Shown piece by piece: positions 32,533 through 37,529 of a stretch of 37,529 bases of DNA; position 1 is the stretch's first letter, and each line of letters begins with the position of its first letter. A program made the position numbers and the translations under genes. The notes beneath the pieces are model-generated. The model did not search any database. It worked only from the letters and a program-made list of their open reading frames with translations, and was not told the origin of the DNA. The stretch is from Rhodospirillaceae bacterium (GTDB lineage: Bacteria; Pseudomonadota; Alphaproteobacteria; CACIAM-22H2), in NCBI GenBank assembly GCA_022843945.1, contig JALHMR010000044.1:1-37529 (forward strand), read 5' to 3'.

Positions 32533-33162
32533 TTACTGCACGCTTTGCTTCTGGCAGTAGAAGACCGCGACAGCCGTGCGGTTCGGCATGCCGAGCTTGC
32601 TGATGATGGAGCGCACCACCGATTTGGCGCGGCTCAGCGGCAGCCCGAGACGGGCCGCGATCCGGCTATTCGGAGCGCCCTGTCCGAGAAGGTCGAGGAC
32701 CGACGCTTCCTCCGGGGTCAGGCTGCCGAGAGAATCGACGCGTAGCGCGTCGGATCGGATGTGCTGGAGAACCCCGTCCGGGATGACGATCAGCCCCTCC
32801 AGCGAGAGGTCGATGACCTGGGGCAGATTCTTGGTGAGATGATGAACAAAGATCAGCCGCTGCCCCGGGGCCATGACGCTGAGCCCATGCAGCAGCTGGT
32901 CGTTGCGCAACACCACGATGACCGGCGGGTGGGCTGATGCCAGGCGCCGGCCGATGCTTCGGGCACGGCGGGCCTCGGCGATAAGCTCTCGCGCGCCGAG
33001 GAGGATCATGTCGGCGTTCTGCATCTCGGCCTTTCGGCGATTGAAGATCGCCGAGGAACAGACGCCGCCGACAGCGTAACGCGTCGTGCGCAATGCGTTC
33101 TCAAGCGAAGCAGCCAGCTTCTTGTCGCGTGTGACGATCAATACCCGACGCGCGCTCTCCAT
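32533..33162 (-). CDS. LuxR-type regulator with degenerate receiver domain
   Basis: The 209-residue protein has a receiver-like N-terminal domain (RRVLIVTRDKKLAASLENAL) that lacks the phosphoacceptor aspartate: the strand reads ADMILLGAREL instead of an Asp-ending one, and the lysine position is also unclear. A LuxR-type helix-turn-helix closes the protein (about residues 148-205: LTPEEASVLDLLGQGAPNSRIA, then AKSVVRSIISKLGMPNRT). It is likely a phosphorylation-independent regulator. It faces the hemerythrin gene tail to tail, 17 bp apart. AGGA precedes the ATG. Compared with the two NarL-type paralogues nearby it is a more distant relative. Confidence 0.82.
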   Translation of the reverse strand: MESARRVLIVTRDKKLAASLENALRTTRYAVGGVCSSAIFNRRKAEMQNADMILLGARELIAEARRARSIGRRLASAHPPVIVVLRNDQLLHGLSVMAPGQRLIFVHHLTKNLPQVIDLSLEGLIVIPDGVLQHIRSDALRVDSLGSLTPEEASVLDLLGQGAPNSRIAARLGLPLSRAKSVVRSIISKLGMPNRTAVAVFYCQKQSVQ

Positions 33163-33556
33163 TCGTCCTGCCTCTTGCTCTGAAGAACCGAGCCGCGCCC
33201 CGACCTCGCCACACGTGCCTTCGCTTGTCTCCCATCTGCCTGGCTAACGGCCACGCTTGGACGGCCGTAGTGGATTTATCTGGCGCTGGCGCGCGCGTCA
33301 CACAGGAGGCAAAGGGAAGCTGGCCAAGCGCGCCGCTTTTCAACTCAACGGCTGGTGTGGCGACCGAACGGCGGCGGCCTACGCGTTTGAAGTAACCCGG
33401 CCGATGCCCGGATTGGCCGTCTGCTCGCTTTCTTCTGGCGCCTTATCCCGTATCTTGGCGATCCGAGGGCAGCCCGCTGCCCGACGCGCATCCGTAGCGG
33501 CGATAAGCATTTTCTCAAGACTCCGCGACTCCGTACCCTCCCACCGGAGCCACGGA

Positions 33557-33585
33557 CCGGAGGATGGGGTCATCCCATCCTCCGG
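33557..33585. repeat. Perfect 12-bp hairpin in a divergent intergenic region
   Basis: CCGGAGGATGGG (33557-33568) and CCCATCCTCCGG (33574-33585) are perfect complements with a 5-nt loop, GTCAT. As no gene points toward it, it may be the 3' end of an unannotated small RNA, a regulatory site or a repeat relic. Confidence 0.5.
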
Positions 33586-33589
33586 GCTT

Positions 33590-33619
33590 ATCAGAGCCGC
33601 GGGGATCAGAGCCGCGGGG
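33590..33619. repeat. Exact 15-bp tandem duplication
   Basis: The unit ATCAGAGCCGCGGGG occurs twice, head to tail (33590-33604 and 33605-33619), directly after the hairpin. It looks like a replication-slippage duplication or a pair of binding sites. Confidence 0.6.
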
Positions 33620-33739
33620 AACCTTTGCCGCGTTCAGGCATTTTTATGACGTCGGTCGGTGAGTTTTCTCACAGTGCGTCGCGGCCAAGCTTGCTAACCA
33701 GCCATGCGTTGCGATGCCGCGCAGGACGCGAGGTCGGTC

Positions 33740-34138
33740 ATGGATTCCAGCAGCGCCCGTATTCTCGTGGTCGAAGACGATTCCATCCTCAGGATGTTCA
33801 TCGTCGACGGTTTACGCGATATCGGCTTTCGCGTCGAGGCCGTGGCGACGGCTGCGGAGGCCCTGGGCCTGCTGCACAGCCCCGGCAGTTTCGACGGTGC
33901 GGTGATCGATTTCGGGCTGCCGGATCACCGCGGGGACGTCCTGGCTGCCGAGATCCGCAAGATCAGTATCGATATGCCGGTGGTGATTGCCAGCGGCTAT
34001 CACGAGGACATGCTGCGCGACCGTTTCGCCGCAGACGGCCGGACGGTGTTGTTGGGAAAGCCGTATGACGGGCTTCAGCTGCGCCAAGCCCTGAGCAGGC
34101 TGGGTGTCATGCCCGGTCCGGTTGTCGCCGCCTCCTGA
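33740..34138 (+). CDS. Single-domain response regulator
   Basis: The 132-residue protein is a CheY/FixJ-type receiver: D13 and D14 in VVEDDSIL, phosphoacceptor D57 in AVIDFGLPDHRGD, the Thr/Ser position in IASGY, and the conserved lysine in LLGKPYDG. No output domain follows. Start ATG 33740 has GAGG 6 nt upstream; an earlier ATG (33704) is less likely. It lies between the degenerate LuxR protein and the NarL-type gene. A T-tailed stem-loop follows its stop. Kinase and target are unknown. Confidence 0.9.
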   Translation: MDSSSARILVVEDDSILRMFIVDGLRDIGFRVEAVATAAEALGLLHSPGSFDGAVIDFGLPDHRGDVLAAEIRKISIDMPVVIASGYHEDMLRDRFAADGRTVLLGKPYDGLQLRQALSRLGVMPGPVVAAS

Positions 34139-34148
34139 TCATATCCTC

Positions 34149-34187
34149 AGCGCCGTGGCGCTAAGAGCAGGGCGCGAAACGCCTTTT
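34149..34187 (+). terminator. Stem-loops and T-run after the receiver gene
   Basis: A first stem (AGCGC/GCGCT, 34149-34162) is followed by GGCG-CGAAA-CGCC (34171-34183) and four T residues (34184-34187), a modest intrinsic terminator. Confidence 0.5.
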
Positions 34188-34211
34188 GGCCTCGCGACAT
34201 TCTTGTGATTT

Positions 34212-34235
34212 TCGTGTGAGCGTCCTGTCACACGA
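34212..34235. promoter_or_regulatory. Perfect 8-8-8 dyad upstream of the NarL-type gene
   Basis: TCGTGTGA (34212-34219) and TCACACGA (34228-34235) are perfect inverted 8-mers with an 8-bp spacer, a good geometry for a dimeric regulator. It lies 155 bp before the gene; it could serve as an upstream operator or activator site. Confidence 0.45.
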
Positions 34236-34327
34236 GTTCAATACCTCTTCGGGCTTACTTAGCATTTTTCCTCTTTAACCCAATTCGCCCTCAAACAATC
34301 TGAAGGAGCGCGAAACAATCTTGGCCG

Positions 34328-34348
34328 TGACCGTGGGCAATACGGTCA
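34328..34348. promoter_or_regulatory. Second dyad (7-7-7) before the NarL-type gene
   Basis: TGACCGT (34328-34334) and ACGGTCA (34342-34348) are perfect inverted 7-mers with a 7-bp spacer, about 41 bp before the start codon. The sequence differs from the first dyad, so it is either a different operator or a hairpin in the leader. Confidence 0.45.
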
Positions 34349-34389
34349 GGGCATCCAAATAGAACAACTGTTCGAATAAGGGATAGCCA

Positions 34390-35082
34390 ATGACACCTTT
34401 TCTCGTGCTGGTGGTGGAGCGAAATCGCCTTTTTCGCGAAGGTCTCAAGCGGATCTTCGAAGGCTCGCCGTTTGAAGTCCGCCGCGAGGCGGGTAACTTC
34501 GACGAGATCCTGGGCACGCCCAATGACGAAATACCGCCGGATCTGGTGCTCACCGACCTGGCTGAGAACGGCGCCAACTTCGTTGAGCAGATCTCGACGC
34601 TGCGGTCACGCCTGCCGGGCCTGCGGATCGTGGTGCTGACGGATCGCATCTCGAACGCCAGCCTGGCGACGGCGCTCGATGCCGGCGTCGATGGCTATCT
34701 CCTCAAGGATATGTCGGCCGACGCCCTGCAGCAGTCGCTGCGGCTGGTCATGTTGGGCGAGAAGGTGTTCCCCACCGGCCTTGCGCATCTGCTCATCGCC
34801 GGGCGCCTGAAGGAGCCGGGCCGGACCAACGGTCTGGCGCAGCTGGCCACGCCGGGCCTGTCCGATCGCGAAGTCGAGATCCTCACCTGTCTGCTCAACG
34901 GCATGTCCAACAAGGTCATCGCCAATCAGCTGCACATCTCCGAGGGCACGGTCAAAGTGCACCTCAAGGGCATCCTGAAGAAGATCAACGTCCGCAATCG
35001 CACCCAGGCAGCCATCTGGGCGATCAACAACGGTATTCACCAGCCGGCGGACTCGATGAAGAGCATGGCTCGGGCCTACTGA
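34390..35082 (+). CDS. NarL/LuxR-type response regulator
   Basis: The 230-residue protein has a receiver domain (1-125) with phosphoacceptor D56, T and K in VVLTD and YLLKDMS, and a LuxR helix-turn-helix at the end (LSDREVEILTCLLNGMSNKVI, then ISEGTVKVHLKGILKKINV). E10 replaces one acidic residue of the metal site. It is a close paralogue of the first two domains of the REC-HTH-REC protein at 30812; the HTH helices match nearly residue for residue, so both probably bind the same DNA motif. AAGGG precedes the ATG. Two perfect dyads lie upstream. Confidence 0.93.
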   Translation: MTPFLVLVVERNRLFREGLKRIFEGSPFEVRREAGNFDEILGTPNDEIPPDLVLTDLAENGANFVEQISTLRSRLPGLRIVVLTDRISNASLATALDAGVDGYLLKDMSADALQQSLRLVMLGEKVFPTGLAHLLIAGRLKEPGRTNGLAQLATPGLSDREVEILTCLLNGMSNKVIANQLHISEGTVKVHLKGILKKINVRNRTQAAIWAINNGIHQPADSMKSMARAY

Positions 35083-35097
35083 GCCTCCACGAGGCAC

Positions 35098-35120
35098 CCG
35101 CGGCCGTCAGTCGGCCGCGG
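35098..35120 (+). terminator. Strong hairpin between the NarL-type gene and the opposing glycosyltransferase
   Basis: CCGCGGCCG (35098-35106) and CGGCCGCGG (35112-35120) form a perfect 9-bp stem with a 5-nt loop that contains the stop codon of the opposing gene. It can terminate rightward transcription. Its T-run is missing. Confidence 0.45.
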
Positions 35121-36297
35121 CGAGCTCGGGCGGACCGGCGAGAATCTGCCGCCAGGTCGAGGCAAAACGATCGGGATCATGATGGCGACGCACATAGTCG
35201 CTGCCGATCCGAACGGCATCGTTGAGCTTACCAAGAGACTGGCTCGACAGGAACTCGCCGCTCGCCAGCCGCTCAGCCGGCTGGCGCAGCGGATAAGCCG
35301 GCAGTTGCATGCCTTCGAACGTGTTGTCGTTTCCGATGACCGGCGTGCCCCAAGCGAAAGCTTCGATAACCTTCGTCTTCACCCCACCGCCGACGAACGA
35401 GGGGGTAAAAAGGATGCTGCGCCCGTCATAGACCTCAGCCAGCGTCTCGACATAGCCGTGAAAGAAGACATTCGCGGGCTGTGGCCAGCGTCGCGACATC
35501 TTGCCGTAGATATGAAGAGGCAAGGGGGGCGGCGCCCGGGTCCAGAGATCGAGCAGGTACTCGATCGTCAGGCGGTTCTGCGTCAGCGTGTCCATGCCGA
35601 TGAACACGTAACGAGCCGGCGCGGACATCGTCTGCGGCAGGCGGATGACCTGCTCGGGCGGCGGTATGGCCCGGATGGCCGCGCGCGGCGGCCCCTTGAG
35701 CCGGTCGCGAAGAAGGCTCGCCTCGAATGGCGAAAGCAGGACGACCTCGTCGGCAAGGGCGCAGGCGCGGTCTTCCCATCGCCGCAGGCCGGCACGCTCG
35801 TACCGCAGCACGAGACCGGCGGTTCTCTTCAGTACACGCGCCAACCAGCGGGGGAATTTCTCCGTCAGGTAGCCCGGCGAGAAGCCCTCGCCGGCCTGCA
35901 GCAGAATGTCCGTGCGGCGCGACATCAGGTCATCGAGGTCGATGATCAGGCGCGCCTGGGGCAGCCTTCGGCGCAGCCGTTGAAGCAGGCGAATGGTGCG
36001 GATGCCATCGAAGTAGACGACATCCGCATCGCCCGGGATGGAGTCGGCGATCCGCCGGTTGTCCTCCGTATCGAACAGCCAGCATTGCAGCGGCAGGCCG
36101 AGACCGATGCCGCTCAGGACCGCGCGCAGCCAGTCGCCCACCCGCCTTGTATCCATGACGGTGGCCAGCACGTGGTGGCTTATCTCGTGTTCCGAGGCGT
36201 TGAGCGCCGCGCGGATGCGGCGGGCTACCTTGAGGCGCCCCGCGGAGTAGGGAACATCAAGATCGCGGGTCCAGATACAGTGGATCTTCAACGACAT
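35107..36297 (-). CDS. Glycosyltransferase (GT4/GT-B type)
   Basis: The 396-residue protein has the GT-B layout: an N-terminal half starting KIHCIWTRDLDVPYSAG with ADVVYFDGIRTIRLL and RLIIDLDDLMSRR, and a C-terminal half with RYVFIGMDTLTQNRLTIEYL and the sugar-nucleotide block FTPSFVGGGVKTKVIEAFAWGTPVIG. It transfers a sugar from a nucleotide donor onto a surface glycan or lipid; donor and acceptor are unknown. No other glycan gene is adjacent, so it is an isolated copy about 7 kb from the glycan cluster. The start lies 98 bp beyond the KGG gene on the same strand. Confidence 0.85.
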   Translation of the reverse strand: MSLKIHCIWTRDLDVPYSAGRLKVARRIRAALNASEHEISHHVLATVMDTRRVGDWLRAVLSGIGLGLPLQCWLFDTEDNRRIADSIPGDADVVYFDGIRTIRLLQRLRRRLPQARLIIDLDDLMSRRTDILLQAGEGFSPGYLTEKFPRWLARVLKRTAGLVLRYERAGLRRWEDRACALADEVVLLSPFEASLLRDRLKGPPRAAIRAIPPPEQVIRLPQTMSAPARYVFIGMDTLTQNRLTIEYLLDLWTRAPPPLPLHIYGKMSRRWPQPANVFFHGYVETLAEVYDGRSILFTPSFVGGGVKTKVIEAFAWGTPVIGNDNTFEGMQLPAYPLRQPAERLASGEFLSSQSLGKLNDAVRIGSDYVRRHHDPDRFASTWRQILAGPPELAAAD

Positions 36298-36342
36298 CCT
36301 TTCAGCTGCCGTACTGAGGTGCGACCGGCAGGGCGCGGCTGC

Positions 36343-36364
36343 AAGGCGCGCTTACGCGCTCCTT
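36343..36364 (-). terminator. Possible terminator of the KGG gene
   Basis: AAGGCGCG (36343-36350) and CGCG plus CCTT (36355-36358, 36361-36364) form a stem with a 2-nt bulge and a CTTA loop, about 30 bp after the KGG stop codon. The prediction is weak. Confidence 0.3.
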
Positions 36365-36395
36365 TCTCGACACCCGAACGACGGGCCGGAGCGCG

Positions 36396-36632
36396 CTACC
36401 GCTCGTCCCTGCTTTCCGCCGCGGCGCCGTCGCGTCCTAGCTCGGCGGCGCGCCGTCCGCGGGCCTGGCCGCCCTTGCGGCCGGCGGCCGACGCGAGTTC
36501 GCGATCCCGCGAAAAGCTTCGCTTTTCGTTGGGGACCCGCTGGCCGCCCTTGCTGGCGATGGCCCGCTGGCGGTCTTCGTCCATCGAGGCGAATCCCCGG
36601 CTCGAAATGCCGGTACCTTTTCGTGCCGCCAT
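36396..36632 (-). CDS. KGG-motif general stress protein
   Basis: The 78-residue, highly charged protein has GISSRGFASMDEDRQRAIAS followed by two KGG motifs (SKGGQRVPNEKRSFSRDRE and GRKGGQARGRRAAEL), the layout of the stress-induced con-10/GsiB-type KGG proteins, small hydrophilic proteins made in dry, osmotic or stationary conditions. GGGGAG lies 6 nt before the ATG. About 42 bp upstream is a near-consensus EcfG-type promoter, so it likely belongs to the general stress regulon. A perfect 8-bp hairpin, CGAAAAGC/GCTTTTCG (36510-36528), sits inside the gene. It is divergent from the AAA ATPase, which also has an EcfG-type promoter. Confidence 0.85.
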   Translation of the reverse strand: MAARKGTGISSRGFASMDEDRQRAIASKGGQRVPNEKRSFSRDRELASAAGRKGGQARGRRAAELGRDGAAAESRDER

Positions 36633-36674
36633 TGCCGTCTCCCCAAAATTGTCCAAGGTTTGCTTCGTCGGTAA

Positions 36675-36699
36675 AACCGAACTAGCAGCAAAATGTTCC
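36675..36699 (-). promoter_or_regulatory. Candidate EcfG promoter of the KGG gene
   Basis: On the minus strand GGAAC (36699-36695) and GGTT (36678-36675) are 16 bp apart; GGTT differs from CGTT by one base that varies in known EcfG promoters. It fits the stress-protein nature of the gene. Confidence 0.55.
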
Positions 36700-36746
36700 G
36701 GTTTTCCTGTTCCGTCTGCGGGCCGTGTCCTCCGGGGCGTGGCGGC

Positions 36747-36772
36747 GGAACGGGGTGGCCGGCAAGGCCGTT
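36747..36772 (+). promoter_or_regulatory. Candidate EcfG promoter of the AAA ATPase
   Basis: GGAAC (36747-36751) and CGTT (36769-36772) are exactly 17 bp apart, a perfect EcfG match, with +1 near 36780 and a leader of about 80-95 nt. It is divergent from the KGG promoter, 48 bp away. Confidence 0.6.
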
Positions 36773-36875
36773 GTGAAGGTCGCCCCCTGGGCGATCTTGA
36801 CGTTCCGGCCGCCGGCCAAGCTTTTCCCTCGCATATAAACCGGAGGACAGGGGCGTTCGCTTGCGCCACGCAAAA

Positions 36876-37529
36876 ATGATGCTGAAGCTGAGGGGTTCCC
36901 AAGTCGCGATACCGCGCTTGCCGTGGCGAGATGGCCCGGCGAGCGCCTTCCTGTTGAGCAGCCACCGCCGGGCGCGCGAGGCGATCGAACTTGCGCTGGC
37001 CATCGACGCGGCCGGATACAATGTCTTCGTGCTCGGCGAGGATCGTACCGGCCGCATGACGACGACGATGTCCTATCTGCGCTCGGCCCGCGGCGAACCC
37101 GGCATCGCCGCGGACTGGGTGTACCTCAGCAACTTTCAGGACGATTCCGCGCCGCGCGCCTTTCGCCTCGCGGCCGGCGACGGCCGGCGGCTCGCCGAAA
37201 GCATCGACAAGTTTCTCGACCGTATCCGCCGGATGCTCGATGCGGCGCTGACCAGCGATGAGCATCGCCAGCGTGCCGATGCGCTCTACCGCGAAGTGGA
37301 GGCGCGCCGCGCGCTCTCGCGCGACCGGCGGCAGACCCGGGATCGTGCAGGCACGCGCGGTGGCCCGAGGGGGCGGGTTGCCGAGCGGCGGCGGCGTCCC
37401 CGCACGCCGGAGAGGGAGCCCAGCGATCTTTCGGCCGAGGAGCTCGAACGCGAGATTGCCGAACTGCGTGCTGCGGCGGACGAGCAGCGCGCGGCCCTCA
37501 ATCGCCAGACCCTGGCCGCCATCCTCGAT
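36876..37529 (+). CDS. Lon-like AAA_32-type ATPase, N-terminal fragment (runs off window)
   Basis: The 218 visible residues start MMLKLRGSQ. Residues about 30-110 match the N-terminal AAA part of Lon-like ATPases (AAA_32): REAIELALAIDAAGYNVFVLG, then RTGRMTTTMSYL, DWVYLSNFQDDSAPRAFRL and GDGRRLAESIDKFLDRI. The P-loop reads GEDRTGRM, with Arg in place of the Walker A lysine; some members of this family have lost P-loop residues. After residue 140 an Arg-rich linker leads into a likely coiled coil (EELEREIAELRAAADEQ). The protease part lies outside. ATG 36876 has no ribosome-binding site; a TTG at 36861 has AGGGG 7 nt upstream and may be the real start. The upstream EcfG-type promoter suggests stress induction. 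Confidence 0.82.
   Translation, partial: MMLKLRGSQVAIPRLPWRDGPASAFLLSSHRRAREAIELALAIDAAGYNVFVLGEDRTGRMTTTMSYLRSARGEPGIAADWVYLSNFQDDSAPRAFRLAAGDGRRLAESIDKFLDRIRRMLDAALTSDEHRQRADALYREVEARRALSRDRRQTRDRAGTRGGPRGRVAERRRRPRTPEREPSDLSAEELEREIAELRAAADEQRAALNRQTLAAILD

Larger units (their letters stand above)
33163..33739. other. Long divergent intergenic region with structured DNA
   Basis: About 577 bp separate two divergent regulator genes. It holds a strong 12-bp hairpin (33557-33585), an exact 15-bp tandem duplication (33590-33619) and a GTGAG/CTCAC stem (33659-33672). Several frames are open but none has a coding look or motif. Neither neighbour can use the large hairpin as its terminator, because both point away. 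Confidence 0.6.

Noticed and set aside
33257-33649. Plus-strand reading frame of 130 codons in the 577-bp intergenic gap
   Set aside because: It runs through the hairpin and the tandem repeat, has no ribosome-binding site and no family-like motif.

Overview
The window is chromosomal DNA of a GC-rich Alphaproteobacterium. The evidence is the serC-serA pair behind a serC-type leader RNA, the hisZ-purA pair, the rluD-rpoH pair, a DUF1127 protein, and promoter-like sequences of the GGAAC-N16/17-cGTT type that the alphaproteobacterial general stress sigma factor EcfG reads. A Rhodospirillales-like lineage is my best guess; the genus cannot be read from the sequence. Genes are densely packed, with many 4-bp ATGA overlaps and two convergent pairs whose stop codons share a CTAG. 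No IS element, CRISPR array, phage module or replication origin was seen.

Layout. 1-4.6 kb: a divergent MocR-type regulator (cut by the left edge) facing DUF1127, PaiB-like, GNAT and PhzF-like genes, then an AraC-methyltransferase DNA repair fusion. 4.6-6.6 kb: a lone receiver protein, a tartrate/malate-type dehydrogenase and a MaoC hydratase. 6.6-9.5 kb: serine biosynthesis (serC, serA) with promoter and leader hairpins. 9.5-14.2 kb (minus strand): an orphan QueC-like PP-loop protein, then a molybdenum hydroxylase large subunit with a YqeB-like maturation protein. 14.3-23.5 kb: hisZ, purA, a tail-anchored pseudokinase with a coupled membrane protein, rpoH, rluD, and a tightly coupled set of a small membrane protein, a JAMM peptidase and threonine aldolase. 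23.6 kb: tRNA-Glu(CTC). 23.8-27.8 kb: a more AT-rich minus-strand cluster for surface glycan modification (radical SAM, GT2, GT-C-like). 28-30.5 kb: a small lipoprotein and two solute-binding-type proteins. 30.8-35.1 kb: four regulators with receiver or receiver-like domains and a hemerythrin, with no histidine kinase. 35.1-37.5 kb: a glycosyltransferase, a KGG stress protein and the start of a Lon-like AAA ATPase.

Two themes tie the right half together. First, four candidate EcfG promoters lie exactly upstream of rpoH, the small lipoprotein, the KGG protein and the AAA ATPase, which suggests that this stretch belongs to the general stress regulon and that rpoH is wired to it. Second, the response-regulator cluster contains two NarL-type paralogues, one with a second receiver domain after its DNA-binding domain, and its intergenic gaps are rich in perfect inverted repeats. 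The least explained objects are the purA-rpoH pseudokinase/membrane pair, the REC-HTH-REC regulator cluster, and the orphan QueC-like protein.
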